From Streptomyces sp. NRRL S-31 (GTDB lineage Bacteria; Actinomycetota; Actinomycetes; Streptomycetales; Streptomycetaceae), in contig NZ_JOCB01000024.1 in assembly GCF_000718775.1 (NCBI RefSeq), positions 1 through 64,000 of the forward strand: DNA of 64,000 bases, written 5' to 3'. Shown here piece by piece: positions 52,878 through 60,439 of the stretch. The notes below the pieces were generated by a model. That model made no database searches, was not told the origin of the DNA, and saw only the letters and a program-made list of their open reading frames with translations. The translations under genes were made by a program, and so were the position numbers. The first letter of the stretch is position 1; each line of letters starts with the position of its first letter.

Positions 52878-53117
52878 TCAGACCGCCGCGAAAAACGCCT
52901 TCTCGATGGAGGAGAGGGTCTGGAAGTCGCGGATGTCGATGTTGTCGAAGTCGATTTCCACGCCGCTGGCGCCCTCGATCGCGTAAACGAGTTCGACGAA
53001 GGACAGCGAGTCGACCAGGCGGCTCTCGATGAGGTTCTCGTCCGGCGCGATCTCGTCCCGTTCCGGGTGCCGGCCCAGAATCCACGAACGTATTTCCTCG
53101 ATACCTGCGGAAGCCAT
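52878..53117 (-). CDS. Acyl carrier protein 2 (aminoacyl carrier candidate)
   Basis: Free carrier protein of 79 aa. The attachment serine is in SRLVDSLSFVELV at about residue 37, and EIDFDNIDIRDFQTL resembles helices III-IV of the short carriers charged by seryl-tRNA-synthetase-like ligases. Starts at ATG 53117. It is immediately followed upstream in the operon by its likely AcpS and then by the amino acid:carrier-protein ligase, so it is the probable acceptor for that enzyme. Confidence 0.93.
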   Translation of the reverse strand: MASAGIEEIRSWILGRHPERDEIAPDENLIESRLVDSLSFVELVYAIEGASGVEIDFDNIDIRDFQTLSSIEKAFFAAV

Positions 53118-53134
53118 GTCCACCCCTTGATCGT

Positions 53135-53551
53135 TCAAGCCGATTCGAGTCGGTGTGCTTCCCCCTCCGTGGCCGTGTCGCAGAAGGCGACCGCCACGGC
53201 GAAGGGGTCGTCGTGCGCGATGCTCACTTCGATGTGCCCGACACGGGCGTCCCGTGCCAGCCGTGCGGCGCGGCCGCTCAGCCGCACCACGGGCCGCCCG
53301 CCGCTTTCCTTCAGGATTTCGATTCCGAGCCACGGCATGGGCTGCCCCACCGCGTGGAACAGTTTGAAGACGGCCTCCTTGGCGGCCAGCCGTCCGGCGA
53401 TCCCCGGAATGTCCGGCCCGGTCTCCGTGAGGGAGAGCCCGAGTTCCTCCCCGGAGAGCATGCGGGGGAGGACGGGCTCCGCCTCCGGCGCCAGGAGCCG
53501 GCTCACCCGGGCGAAGGGGACCAGATCGATCCCGACTCGCCCCGGGAGCAC
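53135..53551 (-). CDS. Holo-ACP synthase, AcpS type (copy 2)
   Basis: Phosphopantetheinyl transferase of 138 aa. VGIDLVPFARV holds the first metal ligand, RLAAKEAVFKLFHAVG is the signature KE motif, and IEVSIAHDDPFAVAVAF the last block. GTG 53551 begins one base after the ligase stop, and the SD is poor, so translation is probably by reinitiation. Its place between carrier protein 2 and the ligase suggests it modifies that carrier. Confidence 0.9.
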   Translation of the reverse strand: MLPGRVGIDLVPFARVSRLLAPEAEPVLPRMLSGEELGLSLTETGPDIPGIAGRLAAKEAVFKLFHAVGQPMPWLGIEILKESGGRPVVRLSGRAARLARDARVGHIEVSIAHDDPFAVAVAFCDTATEGEAHRLESA

Positions 53552-53552
53552 G

Positions 53553-54401
53553 TCAGGAGGCCCGGCCGGCCGCCGCCCGGACGGCCGCCAGAGCCTTCCG
53601 CGCGTCGCCGTCGTACTGGTCCAGCAGGATCGCCAGCCAGCGCTCCAGACCGAAGGCGACACAGCTGGTGTAGACGTGCTCGTCGCTGTCCTCGCGGCGG
53701 ATGTTGCACCGTTCCCCGAAGAAGTTGCGGTGCGTGTTGACCGAGGCGATGGCCAGGTCGCCCGCCTGGAACTCGTACTTGACGGGGCTGAGCTTCGCCA
53801 GCAGGGCGCGTCCCCCGTCGTTCTGGAAGAACGGGTCCGTCGCGGCCACCTTGTCCAGCCCGAGGGAGAGGGCCCGGGAGAACTCCAGGATGCGCTCGGT
53901 GAACCGGGCGATGGTCTCCTGGGTGTGCTCGTAGGTGCCGAGTGCGACGATCTCCCGCATCTGGAAGCTCAGCAGCCGGCGCAGTCCGCCGTACCGCTCC
54001 TCGTTGCGGAAGCACCGGTTGACCAGGGTGAGCAGGGTCTCGTCGGGGACGCGGGAGTTCTCGTGGAAGAGGTAGGCCCCGTAGCAGGTGGCGTGCGGGA
54101 GCCCGAGTCGCGCCCCGCGCAGGCTGCCGGGGGCGAACCCGCCGTCCGACGGCTTGCCGGAGCCCGTCTCGAGGTCGAGGGTGGCTCCCACCAGGGCCAG
54201 GTGGGGGAAGTTGGTGTAGACGTCGAACTTCTCCAGGTCGCCGACCGGGTAGACCGGCGGCGGGAGGATCTCGCGGGCGCCCTGCGCGCGTCCCCAGCCG
54301 GAGAAGACGGCGTCCAGCTCCTTCAGGAGGTCGGTCTGGTCCGGCGGGAGGATGACCAGCGCGTCGCCGGTGCCTACGGCCTGCTGCGTGGTGGGCGGCA
54401 T
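53553..54401 (-). CDS. Amino acid:carrier-protein ligase (seryl-tRNA synthetase-like)
   Basis: Catalytic core of a class II aminoacyl-tRNA synthetase, 282 aa, without any tRNA-binding arm. Motif 2 is CFRNEERYGGLRRLLSFQM and motif 3 is SCVAFGLERWLAILL. Zinc ligands of the atypical SerRS/Bll0957-type ligases are placed as expected: Cys in HATCYGAY, Glu in RNEE and Cys in YTSCVAF. These enzymes adenylate small amino acids (Gly, Ala in studied cases) and load them on phosphopantetheine of a free carrier. Starts at ATG 54401 in an overlap with the diiron oxygenase stop. Carrier protein 2 is the presumed acceptor; the amino acid is not predictable. Confidence 0.9.
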   Translation of the reverse strand: MPPTTQQAVGTGDALVILPPDQTDLLKELDAVFSGWGRAQGAREILPPPVYPVGDLEKFDVYTNFPHLALVGATLDLETGSGKPSDGGFAPGSLRGARLGLPHATCYGAYLFHENSRVPDETLLTLVNRCFRNEERYGGLRRLLSFQMREIVALGTYEHTQETIARFTERILEFSRALSLGLDKVAATDPFFQNDGGRALLAKLSPVKYEFQAGDLAIASVNTHRNFFGERCNIRREDSDEHVYTSCVAFGLERWLAILLDQYDGDARKALAAVRAAAGRAS

Positions 54402-55267
54402 CAGATGATCCCCGTCTTCTCCAGGAACTTGCCGGTCTTGCGGAAGACGCTCTGCTCGAACCGGGCGCGGGTCGGCGCCTGGAGCAGTTCCCGGCGGAGC
54501 TCCTGCGGCTTCTCCACACCCGCGTCCCGGTACACCTGCGGGTTGAAGAGCGACTCGAAGCTGTACTTCATGTAGCGCCTGATGTAGGCCGCCACATCCG
54601 CCAGTTCCCGCTCGGTCGAGTTCTTCCGGACCTCGGCGAAGAGGGCGGAGACCAGCTCCCTGCCGAAGGCGATGTGCCGGGACTCGTCCTGGTGGTGGAT
54701 CCGGTTGATGGCCCGGATCGTCTTGTGCAGGCGGGTGTCCAGGGCCATCTTGGAGTTGAAGTGGTCGACCAGCTCCTCGAAGATGAGGATGCGGGTGAAC
54801 ACCAGCAGGCTCTCCACGTCGGAGCGGGGTATCTCCGCGCTCGCGCCCGCGGGCTGGCGGTAGATCTTCTTCCCGTAGCGCAGGCAGAACTCCGCGAAGA
54901 ACCACATGTGCTCGTTCTCCTCACCGATGAAGTGGTGGAAGAACTGGGACGGGGTCTCGAACCCCGAGGTGTGGATCCTCCTCGTCACCTCGATGAGAAG
55001 CTCTCGGATGCCGTGGACGTTGAGGCTGTAGAAGTTGATGCTCTCGTAGCGGGACAGCGCGTAGAGCTGTTCCTCCGTCATCCTTTCGGCCGCGGCCGTT
55101 CCGTAGGTGGTGGTGAGTTCGGGACTCATCCACCACATGTTCCGGGGAAGTTCTTCCGGCCACTCGAACAGCTTGTACGGATTGTAGTAATCCTCGACCG
55201 ACTTCGAGCTCAGCCGCTCCAGAATATCCAGGAACCGATCATTCTGATCTATCAGAACGCTGACCAC
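54401..55267 (-). CDS. AurF-like diiron N-oxygenase
   Basis: Non-heme diiron monooxygenase of 288 aa. All ligand motifs of the AurF group are present: Glu in HGIRELLIEV, ExxH in GEENEHMWFF, Glu in IFEELVDHF and the HxxxExxH block HHQDESRH, which supplies the seventh ligand typical of AurF. AurF-type enzymes oxidise amines to hydroxylamines or nitro groups. I start it at GTG 55267 (SD CGGAGG); the 55-residue upstream extension is not protein-like. First gene of the locus B operon. N-oxidation of an aminoacyl-S-carrier is the most likely role; C-hydroxylation (as in CmlI/CmlA relatives) is possible. Confidence 0.9.
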   Translation of the reverse strand: MVSVLIDQNDRFLDILERLSSKSVEDYYNPYKLFEWPEELPRNMWWMSPELTTTYGTAAAERMTEEQLYALSRYESINFYSLNVHGIRELLIEVTRRIHTSGFETPSQFFHHFIGEENEHMWFFAEFCLRYGKKIYRQPAGASAEIPRSDVESLLVFTRILIFEELVDHFNSKMALDTRLHKTIRAINRIHHQDESRHIAFGRELVSALFAEVRKNSTERELADVAAYIRRYMKYSFESLFNPQVYRDAGVEKPQELRRELLQAPTRARFEQSVFRKTGKFLEKTGII

Positions 55268-55329
55268 GCCGCTTGTCCTCCGAGTCCGTCCGACGCAAGT
55301 GCCCGCTGACAGGAGACTTCTTGGCATGT

Positions 55330-55343
55330 ACCGAATATCCGGT
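55330..55343. promoter_or_regulatory. Candidate operator dyad downstream of the locus B promoter
   Basis: ACCGAATATCCGGT pairs at 6 of 7 positions about its centre and lies just inside the predicted transcription start of the diiron oxygenase operon, where a repressor or activator could act. Confidence 0.4.
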
Positions 55344-55353
55344 GCCGACCATG

Positions 55354-55382
55354 ACCCTAGGTACGCTGGATGGCCGGGGCAA
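55354..55382 (-). promoter_or_regulatory. Predicted promoter of the locus B operon
   Basis: On the minus strand, TTGCCC (55382-55377), 17-bp spacer, TAGGGT (55359-55354). The predicted start near 55347 gives an 80-base leader to the GTG at 55267. It would drive the run of coupled genes down to about 45 kb or beyond. Confidence 0.5.
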
Positions 55383-55909
55383 TGACCGAAAGCGGACTGT
55401 CCTCGACCGGTCAGCCCGACCGCGCACGTCACAGCGGTGTTTCCGCACCGTCACGACCAGGTACCGGAGGGCCACCGCGGCGGCGAGCGGGAGGACTGCC
55501 TCACCCCTCGGGGGCCGCGCGGTCGCTCCGAGACAGGGCCGAGTTCGTCAAGTCGGAGGGGGCGTCCGTTGCCCCGCCCCTGAAGACCGGCCCCCGCGAC
55601 CCCTGAGAGGTCGACACGACCAACGAGTGGGTCTTGTGGAACGACGGGACGAACGGCGGCAAGCACATCCGCGTCCGGTCGGCGGCCCTCACCGTTATGG
55701 GGACGGGTTGGCGGGTGATCGGCGGGGGCGGCCTCCGCGTCGGTGACCTGCGCAAGCGCTCAGCCGGGGAGTGTTCCGGCACCTGACCGGGTGACATGTC
55801 CGGCGACCCGTCGGGTTGCGGAACGCACGGGCTCTCGGTTGCCTCGTGAGCGGAACACAGGAGAGGTCCCGCGCGGAAGGGCCGGGCACTGCCCCGTCGA
55901 AGGAGTCGC

Positions 55910-56398
55910 ATGCGTTTCACATACGTGGGTGCGGTTGCCGCCCTGGCCATCGGCTCGCTCGGACTGCCGGTTCCCGCCGCCGCCCGTGACGGCTCCGATG
56001 TCAGTATCGACTCGGGGAACGCCTACCCGGGTTCCACGGTCAGGGTCAGTACGAGCGCCTGCGACCCCGACGCGGACTACGGCAAGGGATGGTCGGAGAT
56101 GGGAGGGGAATTCCACCTCTTCCAAGGCGACGAGGAGGGGGTGCTCGCCGGCGAGTTCCAGATCCCGGAGGGAGTGAGTCCGGGCAACGACACCATCACC
56201 CTGAAATGTCCGCCGCTGACCAAGGTCACGGAAACCTACCGGGTCGTCGGCCGCCCTCCGCGCGGCTCGGTCGACGCCGGCTTCGGACCGCCCGAGGACA
56301 CCGGGACGGGGCGCGCGCTGAGCGGCGGGCTGCTCCTGGCGGCTGCCGCCGGGGCCGTGGTCTGGCTGCGCCGCCGCCCGAACGACGACCGGACCTGA
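55910..56398 (+). CDS. Secreted, C-terminally anchored hypothetical protein
   Basis: Protein of 162 aa. Signal peptide at 1-25 (VGAVAALAIGSLGLPVPAAA, cleavage after AAA), an Ig-like beta-rich ectodomain with two Cys, then a C-terminal hydrophobic helix and an Arg-rich tail (VVWLRRRPNDDR). No LPXTG/LAXTG motif is seen before the helix, so anchoring is by membrane insertion or a variant sorting signal. ATG 55910 follows GAAGGAG. Paired with a class F sortase 155 bp downstream, an arrangement I recall as conserved in Streptomyces. Probably not part of the biosynthetic loci. Confidence 0.8.
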   Translation: MRFTYVGAVAALAIGSLGLPVPAAARDGSDVSIDSGNAYPGSTVRVSTSACDPDADYGKGWSEMGGEFHLFQGDEEGVLAGEFQIPEGVSPGNDTITLKCPPLTKVTETYRVVGRPPRGSVDAGFGPPEDTGTGRALSGGLLLAAAAGAVVWLRRRPNDDRT

Positions 56399-56553
56399 CC
56401 CCGGCTTTGCCGGCCGGTTCCCTCCCGTCGGCCCGTTCCCGGCCCGAGAACGGCATCGACCGGGTGGCCGGGGCCGCCCGCCCCCCGCGGAGCCGTGCCA
56501 CCCACCCGCTTCCACGCACCGCCGTACCGCCATGGGGCAGGGGCTTGATCGCG

Positions 56554-57204
56554 ATGGCACCCGGACACGACATGAGCGTCCTCCGAGAGCCGCTCGTCCA
56601 CGCGATCCTCACGGCCTGCGTGATGACGGCAGGTATGGTTCCGCTGGTCGGCGGTGGGCACGGCGGGCAGCCACCACGGCCGTCGGCGGCCCAGGCCCTC
56701 GCCGCCTCCGCGGGTGCCGCACGCCCCACGGTGCATCCGCTGCCCCCCGCGGACCCGGTCCGCATCCGGATCGCCGCCATCGGCGTGAACGCCCCGATGA
56801 CACCGGTGGGCCTCGATGCGGCAGGTGCGCTACGGACGCCGCCGGACGACGAACCCGACCTCGCCGGCTGGTACGGCGACGGCACGCCTCCCGGCTCGGC
56901 GGGAACCGCCATCGCCACCGGGCACGTGGACACACCCGCAGGCAGCCCCGGCGTCTTCTACGACCTCGGTTCCCTGCCCAAGGGCGCCACCATCGAGATC
57001 GACCGCGCGGACCGACGGACAGCGGTGTTCACCGTCCGCGCCGTCGAGCTCTACGACAGGCAGCGGTTCCCCAGCGAGAAGGTCTACGGCAGTTCCGGCC
57101 GGCCCGAACTCCGGCTGATCACCTGCGGCGGCGGCTACGGCGAACGCACCGGCTATCTGGCCGACGTCGTCGTCTACGCGACACTGACGGCGGTGACCAC
57201 CTGA
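56554..57204 (+). CDS. Class F sortase
   Basis: Sortase of 216 aa. N-terminal signal-anchor segment (HAILTACVMTAGMVPLVGG), a Pro/Ala-rich linker, then the sortase barrel with catalytic His in ATGHVDT and Cys in LITCGGGYG. The class F group is typical of actinobacteria. ATG 56554 chosen; ATG 56572 is possible. It acts at the outer face of the membrane and pairs with the secreted protein just upstream. Confidence 0.85.
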   Translation: MAPGHDMSVLREPLVHAILTACVMTAGMVPLVGGGHGGQPPRPSAAQALAASAGAARPTVHPLPPADPVRIRIAAIGVNAPMTPVGLDAAGALRTPPDDEPDLAGWYGDGTPPGSAGTAIATGHVDTPAGSPGVFYDLGSLPKGATIEIDRADRRTAVFTVRAVELYDRQRFPSEKVYGSSGRPELRLITCGGGYGERTGYLADVVVYATLTAVTT

Positions 57205-57886
57205 ACCGGCCCCCCTGGGCCCGGTGTCGTCCAGGACAGGCCCGGACGAGGTCTCGCGGGACTCACGGGCAGCCCCGTGCCAATCTCACCCATATTTCCA
57301 AAAGCCCTTGTCCAGGCTTTGAAGGTGCTATTCACACAACGCGTCCGTTCGGCTCTGCCACTGCGGGCAAGCACCACCTGCGGCTATCGCCGGTCTATGC
57401 AGATGCATAAGCGTCTTCATGGTGTGATCTAGATCACTACTGTTGTGTGCATGTCGCCGAGGGGAGCTGGAAAAAATAAGGAAGCAAGACTTCCGCATGT
57501 TTCATTTTCCGATTCCCAGGGCCGACCGGTAACCTCGCCGCGAAAAGGGCTCTTTGTCTGGCGCTCCCAACGGGTGGAACTGCAAATCTCGAATCGTGAC
57601 GGCTACGCAAGCCGAGTGCCGTCGGTAACCTTGGCCGACTTGGGCGAACTCTCCATTTGTAGTGAAGTAACGTTAATTCATGCGATGAAGCCGCACCGCC
57701 CGCCACCCCCTCGGACATGTGGGGATTCTTCGCCTGAATTGTTCGGCAAATGAGGCGAATGCGTAAGGGACGAGTTGGAATGAGCAGACTCATCTACGTC
57801 ACCACGTCGGCCCTGTGGGCTGCAATACGGCCGCTGAGCGGCTCGGCGTGCCGACTGCCGTGTCCGGTCGACGCAGGGCTTGACTG
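57205..57886. other. Intergenic region upstream of the SARP gene
   Basis: A 680-bp interval, clearly lower in GC than its neighbours from about 57280 on. A bulged hairpin right after the sortase stop (57204-57225) may be its terminator. A plus frame at 57445-57753 lacks an SD and is not protein-like. No convincing promoter picked by eye. Low GC plus the TTA-rich gene after it suggests a later insertion. Confidence 0.5.
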
Positions 57887-60259
57887 ATGGCGTCGGCGGC
57901 TGCCATTCGGGTCTTCGGACCCCTCTCCGTTCTGCTCAACGGACGTCACGTGGATCTGGGCCCCCCGAGGCAGCGTGCCGTGTTGGCGGTACTGCTGACC
58001 GCGATCGGCCGCGTGGTGCCGGTGCAGACCATCATGGACGGCTTGTGGGGCAGCGAACCGCCCGAGCAGGCGTTGGCGTCTCTGCACTCCTATGTGTCGA
58101 GGCTTCGCAAGCCGATATCGTCATGGCCCTTACCAGACGGTGCGCGGCTTGAGATTCAGTACAGGTCTCCCGGCTACTTGCTCGTGGCCCCGCCGGACGA
58201 GATCGACACGGCTCGGTTCGAGCACCTGGTGCACGAGGGGCTGGAAGCTGCCCGCGGCGCGAATCAGGCGCAGGCTTTCAGCGTCCTGGGATCCGCACTC
58301 GAATTCTGGACCGCTCCCCCCTTCGAGGAGTTCGCCGAATACTCGTTCGCGAGTCAGGAGGTACTCCGCTTACAGAAAATCCGTCTTACCGCCATCGAAC
58401 AGCGGGCGGAAGCCGCGTTCGCCTTGGGGCGCGACGCCGACGTGTTGCCCGAACTGGAAAGCGAGGTCGACCGGAACCCGTTGGAGGAACGCCTGGTGAG
58501 CCTCCTCATGCGCGCTCAGTACCGGACTGCCCGCCAGGCTGACGCGCTCCGTACCTTCGAGCGCACCCGGCACTTGCTGGCAGAGGAACTCGGTGTCGAT
58601 GCCAGCCCCCAGTTGCAACGCATGCACTGCAGTATTCTGCGGCATGATCCGTCGTTGCACCTGCCGGAGGAGGAACACGCGCGGTCGAAGGCGGAGCCCG
58701 AGATCGTCACATGCGCCGCCGAGGAGTGGGAACCGGAGACGATGCCGATCGAGAGGAAGTTTCTCGGTAGGCGGAGGGAACTCCGGAGACTGCTCGCGAC
58801 AGCGTCGGCCACCCGGTCAGGAAGCGGTCGCACCACGGTGGTGGTCGGAGAAGCAGGCATCGGCAAGACGGCCCTTCTGCAACGATTCACGTCGATGGTG
58901 GGAACCGTGGGCGACGTGATCACCGTACAGTGCCCCGATGCACCGGGGATGCCCCCATACTGGCCCTGGGCCCGAATCCTCCGCCAGGCACTCAGAGTAC
59001 GTCCCGCCTTGACGCGATCCTTGGCGCCTGAGACGAGACGCACCCTCGCTCGACTCGTCAGGGAGTTCTGCCCGGACTCTGCCGGGACATCTCCTCCTGA
59101 CAGGGATACTCCGTTCGCCTTCGCACTCCATGACGCCATCACTGAGGCGTTGGAGATCCTGAGCCACCGTCCGGTCGTCCTTGTGCTGGAGAATTTCCAC
59201 TGGGCCGATACCTCGTCCTGGGACGTTCTCCGGTTCCTGGGCGGGCAGCTGACGAGGATGCGTTTGCATCTGGTGGTGTCCTTCCGTAGCTTCCTGGTCA
59301 GCCATGACCCTGTGCTGCGGGCCACCGTCGCGGCACTTCTTCAGCAGCCGGGAAGCGAACTCATCCGGCTCGAGGGGCTGGACCAGGCAGAAACCGCCGA
59401 TCTGGCCGCGACCGTGTTACGCGAGAGCCGGGCGCCGGACGACGAGGTCTCGAAGGCTCTGTACGAACGTGCGGAGGGCAACCCGTACTTCATCCTTGAG
59501 CTGGCCAGGAACTTCTCACACGGAACGACCCCGGACGACGTGCCCGAGATGATCCCGGACAGTATCCGCGAGGTCATCCTCGAACGCCTCGGCGCTGTCC
59601 CGCAGGAGGTGCGCTCGGTGCTCGACATGTGCTCGGTCCTGGAAGAGGGGAGCGACCCGGCCGTGTTGGCAAGAATGGTCGGTCAGGCAGGTCTCACATC
59701 AGAGGCGCTGCGCGCTGCCCGACGTGGGGACCTGCTCCGGGTGGAGACCGGGAAACAGGAGAGCATCAGGTTCAAGCACTCGTTGGTCCGGGACGTCGTA
59801 AGGCAGGAACTGTCCGAGGAGTCGGTCGCGGAGATCCATCGGCGTGCGGTGCGGTCCCTGGTGAGCCAATCGACCGACCCGGACTCGTTCGCTGCGCCCG
59901 TGACCGCCCATGCCGGCGCGGCCTTGCACCGGCTTCCCGCGGAGAACGTGCTGGTTCCGTTGATCGCCGAAGCGGATCGTCTGGCGCAGGGTTTCGCCTA
60001 CGGCGATGCCCTGAGGTGCCTCGCGCTGGCATCCTCCCTGATCGAGGACCACAGCCACGATCCCAACTACCTGGCCTTCCAGCTGGAGTTGCTCACCAGG
60101 CAAGGCGAGCTCTCCGCCGTGGTGCACGGAGCGGGCGCACCGGCGACCGTGGCTGTCCACGATCGTATCGATCACATCGTGCGGCGGTTGCACGGCCCGC
60201 TGAGGTGGCCGGTGACGATGGGTGACGGCACTGGGCAGGCCGGGGCGGACCCTCGCTGA
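57887..60259 (+). CDS. Large SARP/AfsR-type regulator with ATPase domain, three TTA codons
   Basis: Regulator of 790 aa. Residues 1-95 form an OmpR-like winged helix (VFGPLSVLLNG, PPRQRAVLAVLL), 100-250 the BTAD domain (DTARFEHLVHEGLEAA), and 290 onward an AAA-type ATPase with Walker A GEAGIGKTALLQRF and a Walker B-like VVLVLENFHWAD. Large SARPs activate antibiotic loci. Codons 82, 162 and 511 are TTA (58130, 58370, 59417), so production depends strictly on the bldA tRNA. Its codon use is less GC-biased than its neighbours. The C-terminal TPR part of AfsR is missing or short. Likely activator of the genes from 60440 and perhaps of locus B. Confidence 0.92.
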   Translation: MASAAAIRVFGPLSVLLNGRHVDLGPPRQRAVLAVLLTAIGRVVPVQTIMDGLWGSEPPEQALASLHSYVSRLRKPISSWPLPDGARLEIQYRSPGYLLVAPPDEIDTARFEHLVHEGLEAARGANQAQAFSVLGSALEFWTAPPFEEFAEYSFASQEVLRLQKIRLTAIEQRAEAAFALGRDADVLPELESEVDRNPLEERLVSLLMRAQYRTARQADALRTFERTRHLLAEELGVDASPQLQRMHCSILRHDPSLHLPEEEHARSKAEPEIVTCAAEEWEPETMPIERKFLGRRRELRRLLATASATRSGSGRTTVVVGEAGIGKTALLQRFTSMVGTVGDVITVQCPDAPGMPPYWPWARILRQALRVRPALTRSLAPETRRTLARLVREFCPDSAGTSPPDRDTPFAFALHDAITEALEILSHRPVVLVLENFHWADTSSWDVLRFLGGQLTRMRLHLVVSFRSFLVSHDPVLRATVAALLQQPGSELIRLEGLDQAETADLAATVLRESRAPDDEVSKALYERAEGNPYFILELARNFSHGTTPDDVPEMIPDSIREVILERLGAVPQEVRSVLDMCSVLEEGSDPAVLARMVGQAGLTSEALRAARRGDLLRVETGKQESIRFKHSLVRDVVRQELSEESVAEIHRRAVRSLVSQSTDPDSFAAPVTAHAGAALHRLPAENVLVPLIAEADRLAQGFAYGDALRCLALASSLIEDHSHDPNYLAFQLELLTRQGELSAVVHGAGAPATVAVHDRIDHIVRRLHGPLRWPVTMGDGTGQAGADPR

Positions 60260-60274
60260 GACAACGTTGTCTCA
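60257..60274. promoter_or_regulatory. 18-bp perfect palindrome, candidate operator
   Basis: TGAGACAACGTTGTCTCA is a perfect palindrome that begins on the SARP stop codon (60257-60259) and lies 166 bp upstream of the aminotransferase start. The ACAACGTTGT core is of the kind bound by TetR- or LacI-type repressors. No matching repressor gene is next to it in the window. Its short arms make it a weak terminator candidate compared with the GC-rich hairpins elsewhere. Confidence 0.65.
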
Positions 60275-60439
60275 TGACATGGCGGCCCTCTCCCCTGCCG
60301 TCGCCGTCACCGTCGCGGGCGGGCCCAGCCGGGCTGCGGGCAACGGATGGGGATCCAAGGAAGGCATCCAACGGATGACAAGGGCGGACCGGAAATCTTG
60401 GATCAGCGAAGGCAATCCGCAGAACCGAGAGGACACCGC

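Larger units (their letters stand above)
55268..55909. other. Intergenic region, locus B operon promoter side
   Basis: A 640-bp gap between divergent genes. It carries the probable operon promoter and a dyad. An open stretch at 55603-55785 (plus) reads like protein (WVLWNDGTNGGK) but lacks a start codon and SD; it may be a gene remnant. Confidence 0.55.

Noticed and set aside
53553..54401. Genuine seryl-tRNA synthetase
   Set aside because: Only 282 aa with no coiled-coil tRNA arm, zinc-site residues of the carrier-protein ligases, and located next to a carrier protein.
57445..57753. 102-aa plus frame upstream of the SARP gene
   Set aside because: No SD, atypical composition, and weak third-position GC for this genome.
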